64,000 nucleotides of DNA. Origin: Himantopus leucocephalus (Eukaryota > Chordata > Aves > Charadriiformes > Recurvirostridae). Position 1 is the first letter of the stretch. Each line of letters opens with the position of its first letter. The notes beneath the pieces were generated by a model. It saw only the letters and a program-made list of their open reading frames with translations. It ran no database searches and was not told where the DNA came from. Position numbers and translations under genes: made by a program. The stretch covers positions 20,091,437 to 20,155,436 of the forward strand of contig RSEF01000004.1 of assembly GCA_003993805.1 (NCBI GenBank), written 5' to 3'. Below are positions 1 through 11,776 of the stretch, one piece after another.

Positions 1-1307
1 ATTAAAAATGCTATTTTTTCCCTTTAAATGCATCAGAGTCTTGCTTCAGAAAAGCTGTTAAACACATGCTTAAATCTGTCTGTATTTACAGGGACAGATT
101 CTTACCTGCTTATTTCTTGGCTAGCTGCACAGCAGGGATTGCTCAGCTAACCAGTTTCTTTAGTGCTGTGAGTACAAGTTCACAAGTGAAGTGGAAGATT
201 TACCAGCTGAGTGGAAGGATTTGCTGCTAGAACCATGGTTTAGCTGACACTAGCAGCACTTTCAGCTGGCTTGGCTGGATGGGCTTTTTCCCTGGAAGCA
301 GCTGCCTTGTATTGAATCATCCCAGGCAAGTTATTTGAGGGAAACATCACCTTCTGGAGTGCCTGTGATGGGGGAAGACAGAAAGCCAAACCTTGCCGTG
401 TTGTAAACCTTCCTATTTGCTGTCCTCAGCTGCAGCTGGATGGTGCTGTAATGCCCAGCCCTAAGCCCCCACACTTAGGAGTGTCTGGAGGAAATTGCAG
501 ATGGCAGGTATCTGATTATTCTGTGGTGTCCCTGTGAAAACACTGTATTTTTGGGTGAGGGGCAATTACCTGTTTTTCTCTGTAAACGTGAACTGCTGCC
601 AACTTAGTTGCCTTGAGTCAGGCATCACAGGAGCCAGGAGGAGAGAGGCCCAGAAGAGTGTGTTGGTCCAGGGCAGCATGCCTGTGCGTGGTGGCTGCCG
701 TCTCCAATGCTTGTTTCTGAGCCTCGTTTTGTCTAAACTTGTAGAAATATATTTCAGAAGGTGGTTGGTTTTCTTCTTTTTTTATTCTTCTCTTCTAACC
801 CTTTTTTGCCACTGGCGATGGGGAATGGAGAGACTGCTTTGGGCATTTCAGATACTTTTGACTATCAGCTATATAATGGAAGTGTTTGAGATTAAAGAGT
901 AGGCCTTAATTGCTGATGCGAACCAACGTGCTGCGCGTGATGTGTGTACAGGAGAAAGAGAGAGCTACTCAAGAAAATTATTGCTTTTCACCCTCTTAAT
1001 TACTGCTGCTCTGAGGTCTAGGCTGAGGTCTAAGTGCTGTTTCTCAGCTGCTTTGTGTCCAAGACAGAGTAAAATGGTTCTGAGAATTAAGAGGAAATGG
1101 AAAATGATTTGTAGTTCAGATGGGTCTAATTTGGTCTCATTCCTTTCTGTCAGTCTGTCCCCTCCTTGTGAACTACCAGTGGAGTCACGCGTGCAGGTGG
1201 GTGGTGGCATCTCTGCTTTCACAACAGAGCTGAACAGCAGTGGCTGCTCTGGGGAGCTTGCTGCACAGATGGACTGAGCAAATTTGACATTGCTTTTTTT
1301 TTTGTAG

Positions 1308-1388
1308 GACAAAGACTTGGGTGTGACTTTGTGAAAACTGCTGTCAAAGGTGCTCTGCTGCAGCCATGTGTCCTGGTGCTCAGCAAAG
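1308..1388 (+). other. Candidate internal exon, weak
   Basis: A run of T ending in GTAG at 1307 makes a strong acceptor, and AAAG/GTAGCT at 1388/1389 makes a moderate donor. The 81-bp interval is open in one frame only (phase 1 in, phase 1 out) and stops early in the other two. An 81-bp open frame is common by chance, and I recognise no family. It is kept only because both splice signals fit. Confidence 0.12.
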
Positions 1389-3056
1389 GTAGCTAAAAAA
1401 CCCCAAACAGTTAAAACATGCTGCTTGCTCTCTTGACCATGGTGAAAGAATAGTGTGAGGAAATTGGGCAAATGTTAAAGATAGTGGAGCTCACCTAACG
1501 CAAAAGTAACAGAGCAGTTTCCTGGAAAAGCAGACAAAACAATGGCCTGTTTAAAGGAATTGGACCCACTGCATGAATCTCGTCATGTAACAAAGATATT
1601 TCTCTGTCCTCATATAATTTTTTGTTAGTTGGTTCAGAGAGGGGGAGGAAGTGCTGGAATGGTGATCTTTGAGCAAAAGCCCAAGCAGGGGTGAAGCGCA
1701 CAGAATTAGGCAGAGGGCATTTGACTGAGCAGATCAGGCAGGATTCCCGAGGCTGCTGGGCACATGCAGTGAAGGTAATGATATGCTTGAAAATGAAGTG
1801 GAAATTCTAGGGAGAGTGAGGGAGGTTGATGGAGTCATATTGCTTTCATATGAGTACAAGGAAATAAAAACCCCAGAGGCACTGGTGCCGCAGGGACTAA
1901 GAGGCTGTTGAAGCAAATGCTTTGGAGGTAAAATACACTGTTGGTGCAAGACATCAGTACAGGTTTGAGAGCGACCATAGCTAAGAGGAAGCATAAGGAC
2001 ACCTGATGGGCACAGGGACTGGGAACAGGACATGGGAATTCTGGTTTGTGGACTCTTGCTCCACCCAAGAGCTTTGAATGAATATAAACTTATTCCAGAC
2101 TCTTATGTCCTCCCCTTGTAAGATCTGTCATCTTTCTCTGCCTTTCTCATGGGGAATACCTGCCTGCAGACCAGCATGGAGTTTACCTATGAATCCTTGA
2201 CAATGTAGCATCTTTACTGGGTCTCCCCAAATCAACAGTGACATATGGAAGACTGCCTCATTCCCTCCAACTCATGTGAGTTGTTATAAATGAGTAAAGC
2301 TGAACTTGGAGGAGATAGAAAAGTACCTCCTAAATGTTAAGCAAATGGGGAATCCAAAGTAAGAGATTTCCCCAAGGTTTAAGCCATTATTCCTTTGACG
2401 AGAAGTGTCTGTATGTCACAACTAGGAGTTGTTCAGGCACCGGGGGATGTATTTAAAGTACAGCTCTGCACGGTGTAGCGTGAAAGAGGCCTGCTAGCCT
2501 TACTATTTCTCTTCCTCTATTAATGAGAAGTGTTTGCTTACAGGTCAAGAAGAGCACTCTGACTGTCTGCCCTGCCTGATACCCTGGCCACCACACTGCA
2601 GGGTCACGTCCCTCTTGCTTGTGTGTGACAACTTCCCTTTTCAGAGCTAGGCTTGCACTTGATATAAACTTCCTCAAGGTAATTGTAATTCATAACTTGT
2701 TTTTGGAAGAGGTTTTCAGTATTCACATATTTCTTTCCAGCAGTAGATGGCAGCAATTTTCTTAGTCCTAATCTGATAAGATCTGTATGATAATTACTGT
2801 AAATTAATGTATTTTAAGAGGTAAAGGCTTCAGTTGCCCTTTTCAGCAGTCATTATTAACTAAGATGTCATCCCTGCTGTCCTCCAGTCAGTTCAGTGCT
2901 GGGCAACGGCAGAGACTGCCAGTCCTGTGCATGTCTTCTAAAAAGCCCGGCCAGCACCAGGGGTGCTCGCTGCCTCAGCCTCCATGCTGGCGAAGCAATA
3001 TGGGACCAACAGCCAGCCAAGCTGGGCGCCTCTGACTCTCAGCCATCGGTGGTGCC

Positions 3057-3073
3057 NCAGCCATTGGTGGTGC
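3057..3073 (+). repeat. 17-bp duplication across a single N
   Basis: The 16-17 bases before the N at 3057 (cagccatcggtggtgcc) recur directly after it with one change (cagccattggtggtgcc). This is the pattern expected where two overlapping contig ends were joined with one N rather than merged. It is probably not a biological repeat. Confidence 0.7.
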
Positions 3074-3320
3074 CACCAGGCACCAGCAAGAGGTAGACCA
3101 GCCTCCAGCTCCTTTGGGGTTATACTCTGGGGATAACACAGGTGTGGGGAAAATGTGGGTCCACATCCTAGCCTTCAGCTAGGAGGGGAAGTAAATNCAC
3201 CAGGCACCAGCAAGAGGTAGACCAGCCTCCAGCTCCTTTGGAGTTATACTCTGGGGATAACACAGGTGTGGGGAAAATGTGGGCCCACATCCTAGCCTTC
3301 AGCTAGGAGGGGAAGTAAAC
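3074..3320 (+). repeat. Near-identical 123-bp direct duplication around a single N
   Basis: Copy 1 is 3074-3196 and copy 2 is 3198-3320, separated only by the N at 3197. They differ at about three bases (gggg/ggag, gtcc/gccc and the last base). Abutting an N so exactly, this is most simply an unmerged overlap between two contigs or haplotypes. A true recent tandem duplication is the alternative. Confidence 0.85.
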
Positions 3321-5111
3321 AGCTTGGCAAATAATGAAGTGCAAAAAAACTATGATGAATGACTATTTAAACAAAGTCTGGAGAAAGAGAAAAGAGCAGA
3401 AATAATCCCGCTCAGAAATAATCAATCTGTGTGTATTACTCTAAGCTGACTTTTCCCCATCATACATACTGTACATGGATTTCCAGAAGATGGTCATTAA
3501 GAGACTCATTTTTAAATGAAATGTTCATGATCAGTATAAAGGTTTGCAACAGGAGATAGAAAGAGTAAGAAATAAATTAAGCAACATTACTATGTGAATC
3601 TAAAATATAATGGCTCCTGTTATGTGCGCATAGAAATAATGATGTTGAAATTAGGGAAGCTTCATCAACTTTAAATGAATAACGGATCTCCAGTGGACAG
3701 AGAGAAAACTGATTTTAATGATTGTTTTAAACTAACATTTGGTGTAATAAATGTTTAATGCATTTGTTCTAAAACAGAATTAACTGCAGTGCCATGTCTT
3801 ATTCATGGCACAAGCACTGCTTCTATTCAGCGTTTCTCTATCCTTTCTCTCTCCCAAAGTCTACAGTAAGTCGGGATTTTTAAAGTTTATGATCCATTTT
3901 GGAATGTCTGATAAATATACCCCCTACTACTGCTTTTGGTCATGTGTCTGATTGATTTGGCTGTGTCACGGGAAAAGCAAGTGCAAGGCCAAGAATTAGA
4001 CAAATTTATAATTGGGTAATTGTATTGAAACCATATTAAGCTCTGTTCACCCTGAAACATTGCAGGAATTATAACCTGCAGCTTTGCAGTCACCTGTGTT
4101 CCATTTCTGGTTACGTATTAGGAATCCACCTGCTCTTTCACATTTAAAATATGCCTGTGGTATAATACAGGCAGGTGAAGGAGACTGACTGAAATCACAA
4201 AGACCATTAGAAAGCAATGGGCAGGGGGAGGGAGAAGGATCCTTGAATAACCTGAGCATAGTCACCATCACAATCATTGTGGACAGATAACCTATCTAGC
4301 AAGGGAAAGAAAACCTTTTCCTTAATCATTAAAGGAAAAAGGGTGTAAGATCTGAGCTTGTGGGAACTGGTAAAAATGCTCTTGCCTGCATCTTGGATAA
4401 GCGACTAGTTCTAATATTATGCCCTTAATCAAAGAAAAACAATCAAGGGCTGGCTACTGTCCTCTAATGCCTCAAGGATCTCCTCCATCACTGTTTTTTT
4501 TTGCTTTTACTCTGGCTGCTTTTATGTTGTCTGTAGTGTACTCAAAGGATGAGAGTGCTCGTGGGACTGGTGCTCGTTCACTGGTGAAGCTGTTTGTCTA
4601 CTTCCAAGTGCTCCTTTTGACCTTGCCCTATTTCCCCTGCTAAAAAGGTCACATACACAGTGAGCAGAGCTGTTGTAGAGCCACTTTTATGCCTATATAG
4701 CAAACACCTTGCCTTTTCCTGAGGTAGCAGGCCATTTCACAGCAAACTATTCCCAGCAGAGAAATGCAGACAAATATGCCTGTCCACTTCCAGGGGCTCT
4801 TGCAGACTCTCCAGCTTAGATCAGGGAGGTGACCAGGAGGCAGCCCCTGCGGCACAGGGCAAAGGGGCTTGTTCAGGACGAGGTGGTTGGGAGGATGCAG
4901 AGCAGGAACCCTCTGCCAGGTGGGAGGAGAGGAAGGAGCTCAGGCACTGAAATGTCTTGTCCTGGCACTCGTACACAGCTGTTGTCAGCGAAAAGCAGCA
5001 GAAGTTGTGAGGACTAGGTTGTTGTGTCCAAGTCATTTACGTCCTTTGATTTTCACCTTCTAAGTGAGATTTAGACTTTTTATTTATCTGCTCTGAAATG
5101 TTCTCTCCCTG

Positions 5112-5191
5112 ATGACATTACCAATAAGTGCACTTGCATTTTCTGGAAATNTGATGACATTACCAATATGTGCACTTGCATTTTCTGGAAA
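5112..5191 (+). repeat. About 40-bp duplication around a single N
   Basis: The segment beginning gatgacattaccaataagtg before the N at 5152 is repeated immediately after it, with one internal difference (aagtg/atgtg) and a changed last base. It is the third single N in the first 5.2 kb with this arrangement, which supports an assembly cause. Confidence 0.8.
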
Positions 5192-6724
5192 CGGCCATTT
5201 CATACCTAATACATTCTCCCCAGGGCCTGGATTGGAGTGATTTTGGTCACTGAAATGCTTCATGCTTTAAAGTGACTGCTACATGTGAGTGTGGGGTCTT
5301 GCTTGTCTTCTCCATGACTGCTCAGCAGACACATTCCTCCCTGGAGTCTTAAGCTTTTCTGCCCCTCGCTACTGCCAGCGCTGTAGTTCTTTGGTATGTG
5401 ATGGCCTAGTGATGCTTTTTGACCATGTGGAGATGTAGATGCTGTGAAGGGTTTGTTTGTAGCTTTGTGGTAAAGGTCACACGGGGATCTGTGACAGCAG
5501 GGACCAGCTCCCTTTGTGGGGGATGAAATGTAAGTGCTCGCATTATCAAACACGCACCACGCTCTCACTGAGCACAGGCTGCATCTGCTGGGAAGTTGAA
5601 AGGCAATGAGTTTGCATTAGACAAGTAAACTTGCAATATGAATTCTCCCTCTCTGAGATCCCTATATTCCTCATGGTGCAGTCCTTTGAGCAAGGACTGT
5701 CATGTACTACATGGCTGTGTAGCTTATCACAATAGGACTCTGGCTCAGCTGATGCCTCTAGATACCAGCATGAAATAAATATTAATAACATGGGAGCCTC
5801 CCTGCTTGCTATATTCCTGTTTCAGGCCGTCTTATTACTGCTCCTTTGCAGCTGGAGAAATGGATGCAAAATCATCTTCTCCTTTCAAATAAGGCTAGAG
5901 CTAAAAGTGAAAGGGGGCCAAAAAGGGCAGCTGAAATAATTACAAGCATAAGGGGACTTTCATATGAGATAATATTAGGCAAGATAAACTCCATTTAATT
6001 CTAAGAGCAGACTAATAAACGAGAGTGTGACAGAAGGATGTATAATAGTGAATGGCACAGAGAGGGTCAGCAGGGTTATTCCTCACTGTGTGTTTGCAGT
6101 ATACAAAAGGGGTGCTCAATGAAACTCGGAGGTGGCAAGCTTGAAATAGATAAATTAATTCTTTTTATACTGTGCAAAACTTAACCTGTAGATCTCAATT
6201 CCACAAGATCCTCTGTTGTTATGAGATATACTTAGATGTGTTTCAGAAGCAGGCAACTTCCTTCAAAAATCTTATAAAGTGAAGACTATACCAACAACAA
6301 CATTTAGCTTTCAAAATTGTATGTTTTTCCCTTATGCCTGCTAAGAGGTGCTAAGCAGGGTAAAGGTTGATGAGGCATGTTAAAGGTTCTGAAATGACTG
6401 TGCAGGCTCAGAAATACAGAATTTGCCATTGTTTTATACTTTCCTTGGAATCAGCTAGTTTGAGAAAGCAAGCTCCTGTTTTCTTCTGGTATAGCAAGTG
6501 TTTTACTCGTTTTATCAGAGGAGATTGTGCCTACCTAATGGCAAGCGTGTTTGACTTTGTATTTGGGATACGGAAGATGAAATTCTGATTCCTGAGGCAA
6601 AAAAGAACCTGCCTTTCCTCTAGTTCTGCTCACTTGATGGAGTTGCCAAAATTCACCCTTTCCCCTGTTGGAAAGGAAGCTAACTGGAAAATCTGTGCTG
6701 AATGCAAATGTACTGTATTAGGTG

Positions 6725-6730
6725 GGGGGT
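6725..6730. repeat. Left target-site duplication of the LTR
   Basis: The six bases GGGGGT lie directly before the LTR and recur directly after it at 7872-7877. A six-base duplication is typical of ERVK-like (alpha/beta-retrovirus related) insertions. The motif is low in complexity, so some chance of coincidence remains. Confidence 0.65.
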
Positions 6731-7148
6731 TGTGGTGGGTTGACCCTGGCTGGACAGCAGGTGCCCACCAAACTGCTCTATCACTCCCCTCCTCAGCTGG
6801 ACAGGGGAGAGAAAATACAATGAAAGCCTCGTGGGTTGAGATAAGGACAGGGAGACATCACCGAACAATTACTGTCATGGGCAAAACAGACTTGACTCGG
6901 GGAAATTAGTTTAATTTATATCTGATCAACTCAGAGTAGGGTAATAAGAAATGAAAACTAAATCTTAAAACACCTTCCCCCCACCCCTCCCTTCTTCCCG
7001 GGTTTAACTTCACTCCCAATTCTCTACCTCCTCCCCCCAGTGGCACAGGGGGCTGGGGAATGGGGGATGGGGGTTGTGGTCAGTTCATCGCATGTTGTCT
7101 CTGCTGCTCCTTCCTCCTCAGGGGGAGGACTCCTCACACTCTTCCCCT

Positions 7149-7590
7149 GCTCCAGTGTGGGGTCCCTCCCATGGGAGACAGTCCTCCATCAACTTCTCCA
7201 ACGTGGGTGCTTCCCCCAGGCTGCAGTTCTTCATGAACTGCTCCACTGTGGGCACCTTTCATGGGGTGCAGTCCTTCAGGAACAGACTGCTACGGTGTGG
7301 GTCCCCCGTGGGGTCAAAAGTCCTGCCAGCAAACCTGCTCCAGCTTGGGCTCCTCTCTCCATGGGTCCACAGGTCTTGCCAGAAGCCGGCTCCAGTGTGG
7401 GCTTCCCACAGGGTCACAGCCTCCTTTGGGTGCATCCAGCTGCTCAGGCGTGGGGTCCTCCACGGGCTGCAAGTGGATATCTGCTCCACCGTGGACCTCC
7501 ATGGGCTGCAGGGGGACAGCCTGCCTCACCATGGTCTTCACCACGGGCTGGAGGGGAATCTCTGCTCTGGCACCTGGAGCACCTCCTCCC
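7149..7590. repeat. Degenerate tandem array inside the LTR
   Basis: About nine imperfect units of roughly 42-52 bp follow one another. Each has a version of CTGCTCCAGTGTGGG, then a CCAYGGG-like block and a GTCCTKCCAG or GGCTGCAG segment. The period suits several frames staying open at once, which explains overlapping ORFs of 136-195 codons here that should not be annotated as genes. Confidence 0.75.
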
Positions 7591-7683
7591 CTTCCTTCTT
7601 CACTGATCTGGGCGACTGCAGAGTTGTTGCTCTCATATTCTCACTCCTCTCTCCTGGCTGATGTTGCATAGCAGTTTTCCCCT

Positions 7684-7700
7684 TCTTAAATATATTATCC
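7684..7700 (-). promoter_or_regulatory. TATA-like element of the LTR promoter
   Basis: On the reverse strand this reads as a run containing ATATATTTAAG, placed near the 5' third of the LTR in its inferred sense orientation. That suits a U3 core promoter. Activity today is unknown. Confidence 0.4.
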
Positions 7701-7871
7701 CTGAGGCGCTACCACCATCGCTGATGGGCTCAGCCTTGGCCAGTGGCAGGTCCGTCTTGGAGCCGTCTGGCATTGGCTCTTTCGGACATGGGGAAAGCTT
7801 CTGGCAGCTTCTCACAGAAGTCACCCCTGCAGCCTTCCGCTACCAAAACCTTACCATGCAAACCCAATACA

Positions 7872-7877
7872 GGGGGT
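7872..7877. repeat. Right target-site duplication of the LTR
   Basis: GGGGGT directly follows the terminal CA and matches 6725-6730 exactly, which fixes both ends of the LTR. Confidence 0.65.
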
Positions 7878-8719
7878 TTTTTTGCTTTTGTGATTGTAGT
7901 TGCACCGATGTTGCACTATAGTTTATTTTTGCTTTCTAGTACTTGCTAGAAGATTCGCACCACTGGAACAAAAGTGATGAAAATTGCATGACATTGTTTA
8001 TCTTTAGATATTAGTGGAAGTAGGATAAATGACTGCAGATTTTACTTTGTTCTAAAATTGATTACATCTCTTTTGTATGCTTTGTATTATCTGGGGTATT
8101 TCAGTCACGCATATGATTTAGTTATCCTATGGCACTGAGTCGTACCTGCGAACTCTGGAGCCTGAGAGAATTAGATAGGTTTAGTGCTAACTTGGCAGAG
8201 TAGGGATGAATTCCATACAGATAGAGAAAAGTAGGTCGAGCTACTTGATGCAGTTTGCATTGAATCCTACAAACGCAGGGTTATATTCTGATCTTGGTTA
8301 CGTTAGCACTGACTCCACACAGTAGTTACCAAGGAAATAGCCAGGCCTACCAGGTGTTTTCATTGAGGCAGACAAAAACTATTGCTTCCTTTTGCCCTAT
8401 TAATATGGATGATGATTATCACATGTTCAGCAACATGGGCTACCAGGACATCCTGGACAGATGGCCACTGTGTATGTAGAGCAACTCTGTAGCTCAGATA
8501 ACTGTGCTACATGCATTCGCTATTGGGAACACACAGCTTCGGATTTCAACTGCTGGCAAATCTGGACTACGATCTGATTCAAAGCCCTCCTGTATCAATA
8601 GCACTCAGCGATGCAACTGAGCTCTGAACTTGGCCATTTCTAAAGGTCCCTTTGTTTGGTAATGTTCATAGGCAATTCCTCATTGCACTGAAAAGCAGAA
8701 CTGATGGCTGTCTTATACA

Positions 8720-9285
8720 TGGAGGATCTGATTTGCCAGGAGCATAATGAGTAGTTCAAGGGAAGTGACTATCCTTTTCTGCTCAGGACTTGTTGGATGG
8801 CATTTTGAATACTGTGTCCAGTTTTGGGCCCTCCAGTTTAAGAAAGACATCGATAAATTGCAGTGAGTTTAGCAGAGGGCCCCCAAGATGTCTGGGAGCT
8901 GGAGTACTTGCCCTGTAGTGAAAGACTGGGGGAGCCAGGCTTGTTCAACCTGAAAAGAGATGGCTTTGGGGAGACCCAGTAGCAGCCTCTCTACCTATGA
9001 GGAAGCACCAAGGAGACAGAGCCAGGCTCTTCACAGTGGTGTGTGGTGGAAGGATGAGAGACAATGGGTGTAACTTTAAATAAGAGTGGATATAAGGGAA
9101 GCATTTTTTCCCTCACAAAGACAGTGAAGCTGTGAAACAGGGCCCCAGGGAGGTTATGTACTTTCTGTCCTTGGAGTTTTTCAAGACCCAATGGGATCTT
9201 GAAAGCCCTGAGTAAACTGGTCTGATCNCTGCACTAGGGACCCCCTGAAGTCACTTCTAGCCTGAGTTATCCTATGGTCCTGAGC
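8720..9285 (+). mobile_element. CR1 LINE 3' fragment, plus orientation
   Basis: The sequence follows the CR1 3' region in order. First comes an AGGGAAGTGA...ACTGTGTCCAGTTTTGGGC block near 8760-8825. Then come AGAGGGCCCCCAAGATG, GAGCCAGGCTCTTCACAGTGG and GGCCCCAGGGAGGTTATG. It ends with the typical CTTCTAGCCTGAGTTATCCTATG tail near 9256-9278. It is 5'-truncated, as most CR1 copies are, and well diverged, with no intact reading frame. A single N at 9227 interrupts it. Confidence 0.85.
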
Positions 9286-11776
9286 AATTTACATTCCTGT
9301 AGGGTCTGCAGCCCCTGGGGAGTCTGTGTCACAGCGGGCCAGGCTGTGCTTGGTGGAGGGCAGCAAGCTGGTCCTGTCCAGAGGTTCTTTGGTGTTTGTA
9401 GCTTGGTGTGGGCTGCTTACATCTCAAACACCTCTGGTCTTATATCTGTGGTGTCACTAGAACGCCAGCTAGCGTGTAAGAAGAAAGGCTGTACCTCCTG
9501 ACCATATGTTGCATAAACCTTATTCCTAAATCTTCTTTCTGGGGTGCATCTTGCGCTGGGAGTCAGAACCATTAACGCATCTGGTGAATTTCTCCCTGGA
9601 GTGTTTGGTACTAAATTATTTCCAGTCACGTAACACCTTTGTGGCTGAGAAAATGCAAATAATGATTCAGAGAAATTCACTGTAAGCTAGCAGTTTATTT
9701 AGCTTCATCCCATAAATATAATTAAATCTGAAACGATGATCACTGATCACTGCACAGCTTCACAGGAATGCCTGGGCACTTGATAAGGTAAAAAGTTTAT
9801 TTTCTCAGATGGGGTTTGGATGGATGCAATAAAACTGGATCTTGTCTGTCTCTGGAGATTTCTGATGCAATCACTGAAATCTGTGCGCAAACCAGTAAAG
9901 AACCTGGTCCTCTAGTTCATTTTGAGTGAGGAACTTTAGCTGCAATACTAGTGGAGTGCTTACTTCTAAAGCTATTGTAGAGCTAAATTTTGGTCAATGA
10001 GACTCCTTCAGTCCCATAGAGACGTTTGAACAGAAAGTTATTGTATTTTTTGTAGCTTTTTTTTTTCTTTTGTAAGGGGGAGCTATTCCCACAGGTGCTT
10101 AGGAAAATAAAACAAGAACCAGATGAGGAGGAGGAAGGTGAAATGCCAAATGTCTCAACCAGTCCTGCTTAGTACCAAACACAGGCATCTATTGAATACA
10201 GAAGGCAACAGAAATAACTGTAGAGTTTGTTTTACAATCATCTAGTTTACACAGAGGATCAGCAGGGGAATGTGGTGGGCTGGCATTGTTGGCCATTTTA
10301 ATTTTCAAATGCAGCTGAACAATGAATTTTGATCATCAGTCTCACTAACGTTACTAAATACAAATCAAGTCATTCAGAGAACTTGGGTGTGTATCTAATT
10401 ATTAAAATCACTGAATTGGAAACCACTTTTCACTCACAGTTTTTGAACCTTTCGCTACACGTGAATCATGTCACCCAGAATAGCCATCCCACAGACTATT
10501 CATCTAATCCATCTGGTAGTGCAAATAGTTGAGGGACTCAAAATAACAAGAAAATTGTTTACCTTTCTAAATAGGATATGGAATGACTTTCTTGCCTCTT
10601 TACAGCAGCTCAAACATTTACACAAACTTGTTAAGCTGCTTAGAGAGAGGATTGTTTGTCCAGGTAATGCTTTTTTCAGTAAGTTAAGCTGCAAGGAAAG
10701 CAAATGCTTGACTTCATGGAATCTGGGGGATTCTGGAGAAATTGCCTCTGGGAGAAATTTAAATAAATTAATGGAGAGCTTCTGATTTCTTTCCTTCTCT
10801 GTCTTTATTTTGAGCAAGTTATTCCCTCTCTATGCAGATGGATCTGTGCAACACATAAGGAAGTCATTTAATTATGTAAAGCTGCTCCAGGTAAATGTTA
10901 TTTACAGATGGCTGAAAAAATTTGGATTATACTAATTTGCCAAGAATAACCTCCTCCTTTTCACTCTTGGCAGAGAGGTGTTTTTAGTCGTCATCAAGGT
11001 AAGCGGCAGATTGTATACTCCTGTCTGCGCCTTTTTACCCATTTTGACTGTTTTCTTTCTTTGTGATTTTTAAATGGTAACCCTGCAGGCACTGTGCACA
11101 TAATTGAAGTAAGCAATCTGCTTGTTTATCCCTGTTTTCCATTAATTAGATATGTGCAATCTAAATTTCCAGCTGAAAAACACAAGATGACATGCTAAGG
11201 GGCCAAATCTGCTTTCCCTTGCAAGGTTGAACTGCCAGTGTCGGAGGAGAAGTCTCTAGAGCAGGGGCACAGCAGTGTTTGTAGTTATCTCAGCTTGGGC
11301 TGGACAGTGAGCAGAGGAAGAACAAGTCACACCGGAAGGTACTGGAGGAGTAACTGGAGAGGCCCCTACCCTCGGCAGCACCTGGGTGAGCCCTCATGTC
11401 CTTTGCGTTCACTGCAGGCTGGATGCACTGGAAGGCGGATGCATGTCCACAGGACACCGTGAAGCTGCAGTGTTGTCCCTGGGCAGCGTGAAGAGGTGCT
11501 CCAGGAATTTCATGCCCTGCCTGAGTCGTTCTCACAGCTGCATTGATGTGGCTCTGGATGCTTTTCTGTAGTCAGATTTCTTTTTTCTTACTTTGTTCAC
11601 TGCTGACCTAGTGGCTCAAATCTTCACTTTTATAAGTAACCAAGGTGCAATCCCTAACCCAAATAGTTACTTCTGACCAACGGCAGCACAGGTAAGGCCT
11701 AAAGGTACTGCTGTTTGCTAAGGGATCTCTGTAGTCCCCAGAAACAATTTTATTCAGAAATGGCCCAGCTTTGCAG
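9286..11776. other. Unique AT-rich sequence with possible small exons
   Basis: I see nothing certain here. Two overlapping 105-codon ORFs lie on opposite strands (10468-10785 plus, 10500-10817 minus). The segment 10575-10663 lies between splice-like signals and is open in two plus-strand frames. A 25-bp interval at 10974-10998 has very good splice sites and is listed separately. Confidence 0.5.
10974..10998 (+). other. Candidate 25-bp microexon
   Basis: A long pyrimidine tract (ctcctccttttcactcttgg) leads into CAG at 10973, and CAAG/GTAAGC follows at 10998/10999. Both are close to consensus, closer than most random pairs in this window. At 25 bp the open frame carries no weight. I could not join it consistently to the segments on either side. 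Confidence 0.15.

Larger units (their letters stand above)
1..6724. other. Non-coding AT-rich sequence with three assembly joins
   Basis: No gene is convincing here. ORFs on both strands are short, overlap in several frames and resemble nothing I know. One splice-flanked open segment (1308-1388) is listed separately. The only clear structure is three single-N positions (3057, 3197, 5152), each flanked by near-identical direct copies. The rest reads as ordinary unique intergenic or intronic vertebrate sequence. Confidence 0.6.
6731..7871 (-). mobile_element. Solo LTR of an avian endogenous retrovirus, minus orientation
   Basis: The element is 1,141 bp. It begins TGTGGTGGGTT, ends AACCCAATACA (an imperfect inverted terminal repeat with TG...CA ends) and has six-base direct repeats GGGGGT on both sides. 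The opening block resembles an LTR I know from songbird and other neoavian genomes; that family link is from memory. Minus orientation is inferred because the reverse strand has a TATA-like stretch (about 7686-7698) followed by a degenerate AATAAA-like site (about 6912-6920). No gag, pol or env remnants flank it, so it is a solo LTR left by recombination between two LTRs. Many positions look like CG decayed to CA or TG, suggesting an old, methylated copy. Long open frames on both strands inside it are by-products of the internal repeats. Confidence 0.85.

Noticed and set aside
965..1471. 168-codon minus-strand ORF
   Set aside because: It resembles no protein I know, overlaps an open plus-strand frame, and has no convincing splice or promoter context. 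It is the longest of many random ORFs in that region.
7040..7671. Overlapping ORFs of 136-195 codons in all three plus-strand frames, with others on the minus strand
   Set aside because: They fall inside the LTR's degenerate tandem array, whose periodicity and GC content keep several frames open together. No protein family is recognisable.
10500..10817. Pair of 105-codon ORFs on opposite strands
   Set aside because: Mirror ORFs on the two strands commonly arise together by chance. The splice-flanked part (10575-10663) is open in two plus frames and joins neither neighbour consistently.
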